This document shows positions 1-23,697 of a DNA stretch of 64,000 nt, piece by piece. The notes below the pieces were generated by a model. It did not search any database and was not told where the DNA came from. It was given only the letters and a program-made list of their open reading frames with translations. The position numbers were made by a program, and so were the translations under genes. Source of the stretch: Mesocentrotus franciscanus (lineage: Eukaryota; Echinodermata; Echinoidea; Camarodonta; Strongylocentrotidae); contig CP137685.1 in assembly GCA_037976565.1 (NCBI GenBank), positions 27,096,327 to 27,160,326 of the forward strand. Reading direction: 5' to 3'. Each line of letters opens with the position of its first letter. Within the stretch, counting starts at the first letter, position 1.

Positions 1-1672
1 ACTTTTGTCATATTTAACCTGAATATCCAAACGCAGTTGCACCGCTGAGAGTATAAGTTACCCTTTTCCACGTCTTGAATGCAGAAGACTGCATATTCCC
101 ATGGTGTTTCATGCCTCATTGTCCTCGTAACCGAATGCTTCTTTTAAATGGGATTTCTAAGAAGATAATACTGGCCCGTTAAACCATTCGCAACCACTTT
201 TAAGTTATTAAGCCAATATCGTGTTAACATCTTTGAAAACACGCATGACTGTGTTCGCCGGATTAATTAGATGGTGGTCCTTGAAAGGGAAGCGATATAT
301 TGCATTAAAGTATTTTCACTGCTCCTCAGACTATAAGTATGCGATATTGGACATCTTACATGTTTTATTTTGGTAGAAATGGCGCCAATATTGTGTGGCT
401 GTTTGTTTTTCTTCAGATAGGACATTTCTTCAGTAGGTCTATTCGCAATGAAAAACATCTCTTGGGTTGAGGAATATCATGAGAGTGAGAACATTAAAAA
501 GATAAGAACAAGAATCTACTGACTTTTACTTTTCCACCATTTAAAGACCAAGAATAAGAAACCTTTTAATCTCCGCCATAAACCTGTACAAGAATACTAT
601 CGGGGGTAATTGACCCCTTTGAGGCTTTACTTCCCACATACCATGCATACTGCACCCTTTAAGATGCACATTTGCACCTCTTGTGGTTTACTCAGGCTTT
701 ATCCAAGGTGCAAGATCTGCCCATTTAAAGATTTAAAGTGTGTATCCTGTTTTCAGGCATGCTCTTTGTGTATCGTTTGGGGGTACACATTGAACCTTCA
801 GTTGCTAGGCTAACGAATTCCTGTATTTTGCTTTCTCAATGCGATGCTCATCTGATCCAAGGGATTACCTACTTTTATAAACTTCACGAAGGTTATGAGC
901 GAGATTATCTATTAGCCTTGGGACGTTGGGGTGTTGGCAGGTGTTGAAAATTTGTATTGGAAAAGGTTATAGACAGATATTTGGCTTTCTGGCTTACAAA
1001 CAACTACATGTTAAAGACCTTGTCGGGAGTGAAAAATGAAATAGATGAATTATATATCAAAGGAAAGATTACAAGCCATAGATTACAATAATACCAATTA
1101 TATGCTACTTTAGTGCCTGTCAGACGAGTAACAGCTCTCTGAAATCTCGAAATCTAATGCTTTAAAAATATGGGAGTTGTTGACCTAAAAACTAGCTATC
1201 GAATTGATGACATCATCGTATGTGGAGTACATATATTCACAATGACTTTGCATTAATTAAGCACGGCTCATCGCCTCAGGTATATAGGCGAGCCGATCGG
1301 GTGCACATAATTATTATGTCGTCACTGTAACTGCGGAAAATTTGACCCCTGTTGACCTGTAATTTGGTGAGGTGCGGAAAATAAGGTTTTAATTCGCGTT
1401 TGTGCAATACTGAAAGGGAAAATATTTTGAATTCCTTTATATTTGTATTCTATGTTCATTCAGCTTTCCATTGATATAATTATAGTTTTTTTTTTCATCG
1501 GATAGAGTCTTTAAGCTGATACAGATTTTCTTTGTCGACTATTATGCATATGACCTGAAGTTTACTTGAAATGGTTCCTTGCATTATTTATTTTTCAGAA
1601 AAATCCCACATTGACCTTTCGAATGAAATGGGATTATCTAATTCATTGCAGAGTTACATGACAGTTTTGTAA

Positions 1673-1675
<3 letters not shown>
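1..1675. other. Non-coding stretch, no gene recognised
   Basis: No open frame here resembles a known protein and no exon with splice signals was recognised. One short hairpin is visible at 1264-1295 (arms CGGCTC and GAGCCG plus neighbours). The stretch lies upstream of the first SYT15-like exon found and may be intron or intergenic DNA. Confidence 0.5.
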
Positions 1676-1705
<30 letters not shown>

Positions 1706-1775
1706 CTCTTTCTCTCTCTCTCTCCCTGTCTCTCTCTCTCTCTCTCTCTATCTCTATCTCTCTATCTATCTCCGT
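1676..1775. repeat. (TC)n microsatellite
   Basis: Imperfect CT/TTTC tract ending in CTAT units. It is pyrimidine-rich on the + strand, like several other tracts in the window. Confidence 0.9.
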
Positions 1776-2786
1776 ATTATGCTAATTGTCATTTTCCTGC
1801 GAAAATCCAGACCAAATCAGAATATAGACTGAGTTATTCATATTCATAAGAATATGGAAGTAGATCCTCAATTCTTATCTACTGACAGCAGAAAAATTGG
1901 ATTGACGTATGCTATATCTCTTGAGAGTGATTTGATCGTGAGATATGAGTTTAAATGGGTCGCCGCAGTAATGTATGACAGACAATTAATGGCAATGCTA
2001 TCTCCGTCAAATACCGACAAAAATGATTATAGATGGGATTAAAGAAAGTGCGTCAGTTCACAAACTAGCTTATCACTCGATAGGGAACAAAACTACTCAC
2101 GGCTGAGGTTTCAGATAAAAATGAAGCCGTTACCATGGTAATACAATCTGGTGTCAATAGGGTTTCGTGTTTTGAGAAAGTATATTACATACCGAAGCAA
2201 GTGTCTATCAGTTGAAATGGAATTGATTTTTTAATAGGAAACTAAATATATTGTATTTTAGTATAGGCCTATATGTTTGTTTTTTTAATAATGGGGTGGT
2301 AGCAAAAATCCGTTGAGTGGGAATCGATATGATTTTGAAAGACGAAACTTTGTAAAGAAATTGCGGCCGTATGCATTATGGCGTATCCTTGAAAATACAT
2401 ACATGTAACACCATCGGCCTTTAATAAGACTGCGCTAAGGAAATAAAACTCATCACCGAACATTATACATTTTGGTGACTTAAATCTATTTTGAAGATCA
2501 TACAATAACCATAGTATGTTAATCCTCACATATTTTTTTACTGTAATCAGCGATGAATGTAGTTTTCGGAAAATAAGAATTAAACCTCACGTTAAGTATG
2601 TCATATGCTTGTTTAAAGAAATATAAGTCAAATAGGACAAGTCAATGCCATGGGCTTTCTCTGCTGCGCCGCGGGGAGCAGCGTGGCTCAAAACTCACCT
2701 GTGTTCACTTATCCGGAACTTGTCTTGTTATCGGAGGACATTCATTGTCCTCCAATAACGGTCACCTCATTAGGGACATTAGGGAC
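1776..2786. other. Non-coding stretch, no gene recognised
   Basis: Short open frames occur here but none has a recognisable domain, a codon pattern that stands out or paired splice sites. Nothing else was identified. Confidence 0.5.
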
Positions 2787-3003
2787 GTTCGTCATTATCG
2801 TCTAACAGCTAGTCAATAGGGACTTTTCGATTTGCACGTTCACTAGTGGACTGCTACGTATGCGGTCATTTTTTTAAAGCAGGGTTGACGAGGCACGCTA
2901 ATGCGCACTGCTTCAAAAATGACCGCATACGTCGCAGTCTAATATAGTGAACGTGCAAATCGAAAAGTCCCTATTGACTAGCTGTTAGACGATAATGACG
3001 AAC
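2787..3003. repeat. Palindromic foldback element (MITE-like)
   Basis: A near-perfect inverted repeat of about 217 bp. The left end GTTCGTCATTATCGTCTAAC is mirrored by GTTAGACGATAATGACGAAC at the right end, and the pairing continues inward through the GTGAACGTGCAAATCGAAAAG region. The centre is a loop of about 40 bp. There is no open frame, and the form is that of a non-autonomous foldback or MITE. Confidence 0.8.
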
Positions 3004-5526
3004 CTATCCTAACTCCACCGTTTCCTACTTCTTTGTTTAGCTTCGCGTCTCCACAGCACTCACAGTCAAAACGTATTTCACACCGGGGAAATAGATGAAG
3101 AGAAGGAATTGTGTAAACATAATTTCCTCTTTACTATGAGGGTGGCTGCACAGTCACGAGAGGGGTCGGCTGGCAATAGAGACAATGGGGTTAGAAAAAC
3201 ACTGTTTAATTCTGATCGTGCTTATAGCCGAGGGCATGCCATAAAAATAACACCCCTTCTATAATTATTGTTGCTATCACTACCGCTTATGACCCCTTTC
3301 TGAGATAACCGTTCATCTATCATGCACGTTGTGCGAGGTACTAGTAATTCTTGAAAGTACTTTGATCGATAGCGCCCAATTCATGTTAAAATTAAAGGAT
3401 TTACTTTACCCTCTTCAAAGTAAAACTAGATCTTATCAAAAAGACAACATTATACAAAATATTTATATTCAGCAAACTAGAGGCTCATTGCGTTTTGGTT
3501 TATATCTATGTCAAAAGATTAGATTTATTTTGATCTTGAAAAAAGGACAGAAAATTATACACTCACCTAAAAATACTTGAATTAGAGTCGGTTGACATAA
3601 AACTGATCATGATAAACATAATGCTGTTAGGTATGGGATTTGACATTCCACATTTTCTATTTTAAATTTATGTCCTGTATCTCCAATTGCTTGGTGGAAT
3701 AGACATAGTACAATAATGTAAGCTCTGAAATGTAGGATGAGCCTGATGGATATGAAATTGTGGAAACATATAAAAGCAATATTTTCAACCGCATGCCCCA
3801 CCCCACCCCCTCGTCATTTCCAAAACACGCTAATGATTTTTGTTTCTGTTTAACTTTTGCTACTGTATGACCTTAGATCAGCTCAGGGTAATCTCAACTT
3901 CTTCCCCTTTTTTAATTTAAACTAAATTACTCGTATAAGAAATATATCATATTCAAGGTGTTCGTATACACGTGCAATCTCATGATTTAACTATTTCCCT
4001 TCAACGTGCATCACATTTCATTTTAAGCAAATTATCACAGAGAGGTAGTACTTGTGATAGTCATTTAAAAGGGATCCATCTAGAGATAGCAGTGGGTAGC
4101 AGAAGATAAAGAGGCGGTGAGACCGAGAGAGAAGTTATTGCATTGATAAATCGCCTTCAGCGAGCGGCGTTATTTTACTCCAAAGAAAACGCTATTTAGA
4201 ATTGAGCATTGTATATCAATAAATGAGCAAGCATGCAATAGTCTTGACAATGGGAGGTCAAGGATTTTGTGTTTATTTGACTGTATCCATCTTACCTTAA
4301 TATTCCCGTTAGAGTCACGTTGGTATTTATCATGGGTATAGTAAAATGAAACAGGATTGTGTAAATAACCTAAAGTGAAAGAGGTCAATAAGGACGTCTT
4401 ATTCCAGATTCAGCTTGAGATCATAGTCTATTTTATCATCTCGATCCCAACTGTCAAATTTGTCACACAGCTTTTCACGATTCTAGGCTAATATATAATA
4501 TGTATTCTCATTCTGCACATTGTCTGTAAACGAAATCAATCGATTCCAATGATAAAGGTTATCTTTTTGTAGAAGAATGATCTAAATCCTTCCTCCCATC
4601 TCTCTCCCTCCTCCCCCTCTTTCTCTCTCTCTCTCTTAGCAAAGTATATAACCAAATCCTACTCCCCTCACCTCGTTCTCTCTCTCTCTCTCTCCCTGCA
4701 TCCCTATCCCTCACCCTGGATTCATTTTCGAGGCCTACTTTTCATTATTATTGAAATTTAAACATTGACAATTATTGCAGCATGATGAGAAAAAGTTTAT
4801 TGATTCCGTTTCGTTTTCTTATTAATAACATGCACTCTGCTCAAGGCTGTATGTCTATAGCGCCAGTCAATATTCCTCTAGCTCCCATTAATGTGCCTGA
4901 ATGTATGCTACTCATGAACGGATCGCGCTTTCATTCAAGAATGTTGTATTTATAATGACTGGTGCATTTAGTTGAACATTGTGTGATATAGAGTGAGTGA
5001 TAGAATCCAAAAGCCATTAATTCCTCTTTTCGTCTTCTTCTTTCACTCTATCTACATGTAGTTAGTAAGTTTTGATAGTATATAGTTGAGCTTAAAGTTA
5101 TATATATATTTTTTTTAGTTAGGTGGAAGGTTTTGACTATCTTACATCCTTCGTTCAATTATCGTATTCTATCGATTACGAGTGATCGTATAATAAAACA
5201 TCTAAAACATCGAGACTCTTTGGCGCCAAGTTGTACTTAACCATCTTTTTTTATCAATTACAAACCACTTTCCCTTTGGGGTTTAAACATAAATAATCAA
5301 TTTATAACTCATAAGTGAAAATGAAACCAGAGACATATTAAGGTTTCCTTTCAGCAAAACACGTCCATTGAGTAGTTTCCAATTATGACAATGTAAACAT
5401 CATTTTCTTTCAGACGCCATTTACAAAACACACAAACTCATCGACACGCCTCAAATATGAAATTATTACAGAACTAAATTTCATGTGGCAATGTGAACGT
5501 GTTATTTTCCACCCACGACTATCTAT
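3004..5526. other. Non-coding stretch, short CT tracts only
   Basis: AT-rich DNA with short CT tracts near 4618-4640 and 4676-4694. No gene, RNA gene or exon was recognised. Confidence 0.5.
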
Positions 5527-5700
5527 GCTATTATCATCAATTTTATTATCATTGTCATAATTAATATCTTTATTATTGTTATTATTATTACTATGATTAA
5601 TATTATTATTATAATTAGCATTGTTACTATTTTGAATATTGTGTTTTTAATTAATTTTATTATCATAATCATTATTGCTATTATTGTGTTGTTGTTTAAT
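5527..5700. repeat. Degenerate (ATT)n tract
   Basis: ATT/ATTATC-type trinucleotide repeats with many interruptions. Confidence 0.75.
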
Positions 5701-5881
5701 TCGTCAAATCAACATAAAATAACATAACATGCACAAAATTTGACAAGAGGTCAAAAAGTGAATCCATGCGTTGTTGCCTTCAGGCATTCAGCTCCACCAC
5801 ATAATATGTATACAACAATAATCACATGACATTCAAGTGCATCATAACGTGGTATATGCACACTTTTACCAATCATGTATT

Positions 5882-6055
5882 TGTTTGGAAAGGAGAGATT
5901 GAGAGGAGGAAGAGAGAGGAGGACAAAGAGAAACAGAGAGAGGAAAAGAGATAGAGAGAGATGATGGGAAGAGTGGGAGAGAGAGATAAAGAAAGAGAGA
6001 GGGGTGGGAGGAGAGGGAGAGAGAAGGGGAGGGGATGGAGAGAGATGGGGGTGAA
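5882..6055. repeat. Polypurine (GA)n/GGA tract
   Basis: About 170 bp that is nearly all purine on the + strand. The opposite-strand open frame, rich in Leu, Ser and Pro, is a by-product of this simple sequence. Confidence 0.85.
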
Positions 6056-6351
6056 AAGGGAAAACATTCCCTGAAGAATTCTTTAGGGACGAATAGTTTT
6101 CGAGGTAATTAGAAGAAATGTTTGGCTCTTTAATTTAACGGTCTACCAGGCATTGTATAACTGTTATAAAGGATTATACGAACGTGCCTTATTACGATTG
6201 CCAATAATTGCATTTGTATAACCTTCAATCCGTCTTATGCCTTGTCGTTTGGTACTCTTTGTGGTTTCGTGAGAAAAAGATGAGTATTTCAACTCTCATC
6301 TTTTTAGCAAAATGATCAACATCCATCCTCCCATCTCCCCCCCCCCCCAAA

Positions 6352-6400
<49 letters not shown>

Positions 6401-7419
6401 AAATCCTCATCCCCTTATTCTAAAAGTGACTGGAAAGAAAGACTGGATAACGATTTAAAGTGAGCGTAGTGCTATCCTAAACTTGCCACGCCCACAGTTT
6501 TGGGCCCATGTCGGATTTTAAGGCCAGCCAGCTTGAATAATAATCTTCTTTCTTTCAGTTACTGGTAATTTTAAATGGAACATAACCATTTTTCGTAAAT
6601 TTGACTAGTTGTTTCGGCAGATATGAAAATGCCTATGTTGAAACTTATCATACAATTGTGCTCAACAATGGGAGCGCTTTTGTGTCCAAACTTAACCTGT
6701 ATAGTATTTCAAGACTTTAAATCTAAAAAAGTTATTACACATCACGTCATTATACTTTTTTTTTATTTACAGTCATTTAAGCTTGCCCAATAAAGCTACA
6801 CTAGGAGTACCATACACATAGAGGAAGCGAATAACATGCTTACCATGTTAAAGTAGCAAGGTTAAGCCCTATAATATAAAGACGTCTGTGTGACCTACAG
6901 AATGTTGTGCCCTCCCAAAATACCGTGCTTGTATGTATATACTAAAAATATATACCTCGGTCTAATAGCGATGTACTCCACACTAGCCACACGAAAATAT
7001 TTGATATACAATGTACATCAAGATATCGCAATTTTATAAATAAATTGTGGATCCTCTGATGTTATCAAGTCATCTCCTTCTTAAATAATTTTCCATCCGT
7101 TAACATCTTTCTTCCTTAACCCTTACTACAATGAGTAGATAAATCATGTACGAAGTCAATTCTGACCGGGGTTTCGAGTTACAAGTTAACCTTTTCAAAT
7201 CAGTTTCAATCTCGATTAAGGCGGAGTACAATACTTTAATTTCTCTTATCGCCCTTAGCATCGATACGTCCAGGGTGCTCAACGCCCAATTAGGTGATTA
7301 AAAACAGTGCCATATTTTGTGAGATTTAATCTCGCCAATGAACACGTGTGTTGGTCAACTCCGATCTGAATATGAAGTCTTTATTTGCATAGATAAGTCT
7401 TAACAAGTTGGTTTATAAA
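6056..7419. other. Non-coding stretch with a C-run and (CT)n at 6337-6400
   Basis: A run of Cs followed by (CT)n lies at about 6337-6400. The rest is AT-rich DNA in which no gene or exon was recognised. Confidence 0.5.
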
Positions 7420-7555
7420 CGTGGGGGAGAGCTATTGGTGAAGACCTTTGACTTTCATACAAGAGGTCCCTGGTTCGATCTCTGCTCCGTCCCTACATCC
7501 TTAGATAGGGGTTATACCCATTGTCGTAACCAAGGTAAAAGAAGAAGGAGAAAAT
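7420..7555 (+). repeat. tRNA-derived SINE fragment (Glu-like head)
   Basis: The stretch carries an A-box-like segment, an anticodon-like loop CTTTCAT with TTC in the anticodon position (Glu type), and the B-box GGTTCGATCTC. The acceptor arms do not pair well, so this is a SINE head or tRNA pseudogene and not a working tRNA. A short unrelated tail follows. Confidence 0.55.
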
Positions 7556-7627
7556 GAATAAAACACAGATAAACTCGGTCCCGGTGACAACTCGGCCCCG
7601 CTGCAAAAACGGTCTTTTTTGTCATTT

Positions 7628-7768
7628 TACCCTTACCCTAACCCTAACCTTACCCCTAACCCTACCCCTACCCCTAACCCTACCCCTACCCCTAACCCTA
7701 ACCCTAACCCTAACCCTAACCCTAACCCTACCCCTAACCCTAACCCTAACCCTTGCCCTAACCCTAAC
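7628..7768. repeat. Interstitial telomere-like repeat (CCCTAA)n with CCCTAC variants
   Basis: About 140 bp of CCCTAA hexamers mixed with CCCTAC/CCCCTA variants. TTAGGG is the usual deuterostome telomere repeat. Unique sequence on both sides makes this an internal tract. Related sequences containing GCAAAAAC and CGGTC flank it on both sides (about 7590 and 7771). Confidence 0.9.
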
Positions 7769-8291
7769 CTGCAAAAACTGACCGTCCCCGGCTCCGAGCT
7801 AGCCCGACTCGGCATATATCGAGTCTGTCGTTTAAATCGGTCTTTATATCCTTTGCAAGATTCTGTAATGTGACATCTTAGTGTAGACATATTACACCAC
7901 AGCAGTATGCATTGCTATAATAGATACGTGGCACTCTATTTTGTATAACATTTTTCCTTAATGATGTGTGTGATGACGCATATCTCAGACTAAAGTATTA
8001 GATTCCTCTCACTTGGCGAGTACTCATCATCCAATCATTTCTCTTGCGCATTCAATGATTTATATAGTCCCTTTATCTTAATCTAATTCTTTCTCTGTCT
8101 TGTTCTATCACTCTCCCTATCTGTCTTCATCCTCCCTCCCTGTATCGTTCTCTCTATCTTTCTCGCCCACTTACTTACTATTCCTTTATCCCTCATCCCT
8201 CGCTCCAACTCTTTCCCTCCTGTATGCACATATTTGTCATTTTAAGTCTCTCTAATTATGTCTGTCTTTTCGTTTACTTTAATTTACCTGT

Positions 8292-8295
<4 letters not shown>

Positions 8296-8333
<38 letters not shown>

Positions 8334-8490
8334 ATCTCTCTCTCTCTCTCTATCTATCCACTTATCTACATATTTATATGTCTATCTATTTATCCATCTA
8401 TCTCTCTAATATATCTATCTATTCATCTCTCTATCTATCTATTCATCTCTCTCTATTAATCCTTCTATCTTTCTTTGTTTTCTCTCTTTC
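8296..8490. repeat. (CT)n/(CTAT)n microsatellite
   Basis: Long CT and CTAT tract running straight into the polypyrimidine tract and AG acceptor of the next exon. The Ser/Leu-rich frames across it are artefacts of the repeat. Confidence 0.9.
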
Positions 8491-8496
8491 ATCTAG

Positions 8497-18501
<10,005 letters not shown>

Positions 18502-21500
18502 ATCTCAGGACTCACTTTTATTAACCCTTTAGGCACAGCGACGGAGCAGGCCCCGTGCATGTCCACACGTGTATAACTGACCGAGTGAAAGCGAAAGGGG
18601 TAAGATTCAAGAGGGGAGAGAGAGAGAGAGAGGGGGGAGGGAGAGGATTATGAGTGAGAGAATGAGGTTGAGAAGAGAGACATGTAAGAGAGAGAGAGAG
18701 TACGAGAGTGGTGGACATTACAAGTTTTCCGTCAGTCTCATTTTGGTTATGAGAAAGAGCATAGACGTTTTGTGTCACATGACACTCTGATCAATCTTCG
18801 GACGCACATTGTTGGATCACTCGCCTAGAGATGCTACAAAAGATGCGATGACAATATCTCAAAAAATCAACCATGTCTATACGCATCCCAAATCAAAAAT
18901 TATTGCGATGACTGAAAGATGTCGTATCTTTCAAATTGTTGAGAGACAATTTAATCGTGTTAACTTGGCATTTTACTGCACCTTCAAACTCTATTTTCTC
19001 TTGTTACGGACGTATGTAAACATAGTCCGTTCCTCGACTAAGAAAGCGCCAAACCCACTACTTCCCAATGAGACGTCCACTGTATCCTGTCCTGGAATCT
19101 TTGAAATGATTGGAATTGTATGTCGCTTTCATCCACCAGCCCAGGTTGGAGGGAACTGAATCGGGTTCATTTATATTTACTACCCACATTGTTACATGAA
19201 CAGAATCAACAAAAGACCTTAGAAAGGAGAGATCAAAATTGATTTGTAGGACATTTGGTCAACACTTCCCAAAGCTTTGTATCATTCCGAGGCATTGCAT
19301 GTTGTAGAGAGTACGCATTTTACATAGATTGAATGCAAAGCTGTTCGTTAGAAGATTCTGACAATTTCAAACTTCCACGAATAGGACATTGCTGATAATG
19401 GAGAGTGGACATTGAAGTGGTTTGTATTTTGATGATATTAAGGTCATATCCAAACTATCATGACAAAAGTGTACAATTTATTGAATTTTGTAGGGACAAT
19501 TTCAGCATAAGAGTTGACTTTCTATATGGACACGTTCAGTTTATATAGTTATGAACTTCTTCCTTGGAAATATTCTGCAAAAAGGAGTCAATTGATTTAA
19601 TATAAGCCTGATAAGCCTGGTTGCTTACTTACAAGCACACGTGCGATTTCTTAGCAGTCAGGTAAAACAAATACAGCAACCAACCAATCAACGAATGTTT
19701 GTGAAGATAAGTCACCCTAGATGGGAAAGGAAAATGGTGAACAGGCTTGCGTTTTTGGAGTAATAAAGTAGGAAAGTGCCATGTTTCTGGTATGTGAATG
19801 GATATTAAGGTATTCAATCCCTTTCAGGGGCGGATCCCGAATATTTTACAGGGGCACGGGTCTCAATCAACAAAAAAAGACAAGCAAAAATGAAGATTAA
19901 GAGAAGAAAAAAGTGTTCCATCAATATTCAGGGGCATGGCCTCATATTTTAGGGACGATGTTTTCAAAATCTCAGACAAACAAATGTGTGTCAAGGGGAA
20001 CTCGAGTACACATTTTTGTTTTAAAGCTTTTACTCAGGTTTGCGTAAAATGCAAAGCAGATTTGGTTCGATCATGATGCGAGCCCCCTGTGCCCCTCAAC
20101 CTCAGCTAATGTTTTCTTATTCAAGACAATTGGGTGCGCGGACATTTGCTGTCGCCGGGAGCGATCATGTCTATCGGAAATTGATGAAATTTTATTTTGG
20201 AAATGCTTCTTTTTTAATTTTTCCTTTCTACAAATTATCATGGAATTTGATAGCGATACTTACATGTATTGGTATAATGTGAAGCTAATAAGCTCTGATT
20301 TATCTTTTTGCAACCAGATATGTTCCAAAGCGAGGGCGAGGGAAGAAGATTTTGGTACCTGTATGCTATTTTGTAACTGCTTTGCGAAAGTTTTAGTGTG
20401 ATCACGGAAGTAGGTCATTTTGATCTATCGGGAAAACATGAACTATGATAGAAAATTGATACTTTTAATGTTTTCCAGGATATTTTAGTGCCAACTATTT
20501 CGTAGTAAATACGGGTTCTACGATACTAACATTGTTGAATGGCACTGTATCCGTCCCCAACTGACAGGTAATTGATTGCTAAATTTGCCTAATTATTTAG
20601 CTTTGCGGTTCTAAAAATCAAGGCCCGCGGTAGATGGAGTTCTGGGGTCTGCCCATCCAACTTTTTTGTAACCAAACATATTACTGTCCATGCTAAAACC
20701 GGCACCGATTGACTCTTTTTCTCATCTTTAGATCCCCGCGTCGAAAAACTCCGTTTGGCAGTAATAAAAAGCACATAGCATTTATGTAAAGGTGCCCTCT
20801 TTGGTGACACCCCTCCCCTCCCTCCTCCCCCCACCCCCCTCCTGCCTCGCCCTCATTTTCTGATTCGGAGAATTTTTATGAAGACTGAAGTGTATAGCCT
20901 GGATTAAAGGTATTGTCTCAAGATAGGTGAAGGAACGCGAGGATAAATATTGTCCCATACTTTATTGAAATTCGAAGACATATAATAGACATATTGACTT
21001 AATGATACTTTACAAGGCCCTTACTTGTCGATCATGTGAAAGTAATATTTACTTTGTAAATAAAGTATGAAAGGTATATTTTAATTGAATATTGATGAAT
21101 GATGCTTTTTAAATGAAATGTAAGCATTTGTTTAGATTTTAAGTATATACAATGTAAAATGCATTTTTTCTAAAAGAAGCTTCCTTATAGAGTAATCTGC
21201 ATCTTCTAGATGTTTTATACATCTACTTCTGCGTTTTTTATGAATTTAAAAGATCTAGGATTTTATAGGTGTCTATTATTTGGGGGATCGTGTATGTTGC
21301 ACAAAAAGTAATGTTACCATGGTTACGATTTATGATACCTGCGTAGGCTCTGGTATCGAAATGTACCCGTTACAAAAGGGAAAGAGGTAAATAATTTGCA
21401 TAATTTTGCACTGGAAACATCCCCCTTAAGAACTGAATGTTGCAGCTAAAGCTTACTTATGCAAGCTATGTCAATTCCTGTCATGCCCATGTGAAAATTG

Positions 21501-22470
21501 ATATTGTGATTTTTCCTTAAAACCTTGAACAACAAGTTACATAATCTAAAATCAACAAAATGATGAGCACGAAAGCGATAAAGATGGAATAGTCCGCTTT
21601 AGTATACATGCGTAATTGAAACAATATAATTTGTGCAGCAACTATCATGCATGTTAACTTAATGCAAATTACATTTTGGAGCTAAATGTAGAAAACGAAA
21701 TATTTTGGGCGTAGTACCACGTCTCCCCTTTCATTAAAAAAAATGTCAATCGGGATGTTTAAAGCGAAACTTCATTGTAAAAGGGAATTGGTAATATAAA
21801 TGTTTTTAATATATTTTAATTTCTTACGAAGCACACTGTGAGCTGATGTAAATATGTAATTCCAAGTGATATGATTGTATGATTACCCCATCTACGGTTT
21901 GACAAAGAAAGCTTGATAGGGAAAGGAATACACATACCTGGCGAAAAGTCAGGGAATGTTGAGATTTCATGGAAAAGTTAGAAAGAAGGGATCAAATTCC
22001 TAATATCAATTACAGTATAACCATTTCCTTTTTATTAAATCTCTCATATACCTTCCGCCCCGGTGAATTTAGATTAAAATTCTTGTCATAACCTTGCATG
22101 TAGTACTGATTACATTCCATAAAAAGATGATTTTGAATTTTTAAACAATGTATATACGATTTTATTGAGTAAATTTAGAGCTGACAGGAATATATTTCGA
22201 ACGAAAAAAAATAACTACCACTTTGTTTTGAAATTTATATTTCTAACATACGTTGCTATAAAATTGAACATTTTATTTTTAATTATTCCATATTTGGTCT
22301 AATATTCATGTTTACATTAGGAATGTAACGAAACAATGTTTGCATTTACTAAATTTTCGGTGCTGGACGCTCTTGAAGTTATGTCGAATATGTCAATTTA
22401 TCAAAGAGATATTTAGAACACAGAATATATGAATATATAAATATATATATTTCCTTGTATCATTTCCCTT
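18502..22470 (+). other. 3' UTR or flank of the SYT15-like gene, no other gene recognised
   Basis: The DNA is AT-rich with a GA tract at about 18613-18700. AATAAA hexamers occur at 19762-19767 and 21059-21064, and another lies near 22656, just inside the duplicated block. Which one ends the transcript cannot be told from sequence. A hAT-type end (CAGGGGCGGATCC) starts near 19828 with no partner found. A C-rich run lies at about 20811-20850. No open frame here has a recognisable domain. Confidence 0.5.
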
Positions 22471-23185
22471 ATTGTAATATATGTTTATATTATACGCTAT
22501 GACTCAAAACAATATGCATGTGTGTAACATATACGTAGTCGATTGCCGAACAGTGATTATAATGAGTATATTGTACCTATGTTTGAAGATAAATGTAAAA
22601 TGTGTGAATATTTTTACTACACTGAAAATATTATGTAAATGATTTGTGTATAAAATAAAAAGTCGTGACTATTAAATAACCCATTTGTCAACATGCTGGA
22701 TAATAATTGTTTCAATGTTTTCATTGTGAGTGATTCTAAGGATGAGAAGAGTGCAGGCTGCCCAAGCATACCTAGAGAACGACAATAATGTTGTTGAAGA
22801 ATGATGACAAGATTGTAAAAATTGTATAATTTTACTCCGTGTTCATATGAGAATGGCTGTGTCTTATTAACAGTCTCTTGGCGATTTCATGTGAGTAAAC
22901 AAAGAGTATTGATGAACAGTGCTGCAATTACAGGAGGCACAGGAGCATTTGCCCCCTCACAAACCAACACACACACACACACGCACACATACAATTAATG
23001 GATGGACACACACTTTCTTTCTTTCAAAAGTATATCATGACGACTGAAAGCTTGCCAGATGATTACCCGACGTGGCGACAACTAATGTATGCAAAGTGAA
23101 TTTCATCGGTAGAGATGAATCAAATAGTTGGTAACCAAGGGTTCAGGAGAGAAACATGCATAAATTTAAATACATTTTGTAAACA

Positions 23186-23303
23186 GGGCACGTATTCATA
23201 AAGCCTTACTAAGCCTGGTTGTCAACTAACTATTTACTGTCACAATTATAGCCTATGTAATTAGGTGACAACCAGCTTAGTGAGGTTTTATGAATATGGG
23301 CCC
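23186..23303. repeat. Foldback MITE, intact copy
   Basis: Inverted ends GGGCACGTATTCATAAAGCC and TATGAATATGGGCCC. The inner arms GCCTGGTTGTCA and TGACAACCAGC also pair. The matching site in copy 2 of the duplication has lost the centre. Confidence 0.8.
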
Positions 23304-23697
23304 TGGCCTATTACCTGCGAGAAACAAAACTGCAGGATGGGTTTTGACAAAGCAGTTGAACATCGGTCGCCGGCCTGAACAAGTTATTAACAGGTATGTC
23401 TTGGCATTCACTTAGTCTGTTTGAATTTTTTATTGAAATTTACACTATAGTATTAAATATTGTTGCCGCTTACGCGCACAACTTTTATTTGATAAACTCG
23501 TGCATAGGATGAGTGGATGTAAAGTGTTTTTGCGTATATATTTCCAGATATGGTACCGAACTACGACCATGTTATAATCTGTGACCAAAAAAAACACAGG
23601 AAAAACAAGTGACTTTGAATTCGACAGATTTTAATACAGATTTAACAAAAGCTCGTTTTCGTTGCATCTCCAATAGTAAAATATAACTCCATCAATA

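Noticed and set aside
7628..7768. A real chromosome end
   Set aside because: Unique DNA and a continuing gene lie on both sides of a 140-bp tract.
7554..7890. Thr/Leu, Pro/Asn and Gly/Leu repeat proteins at the telomere-like tract
   Set aside because: Hexamer repeats are open in several frames by nature. No sign of coding.
18809..19159. 116-codon frame after the SYT15-like gene
   Set aside because: No recognisable domain, no splice or initiation support, and it lies in the presumed 3' UTR or flank.
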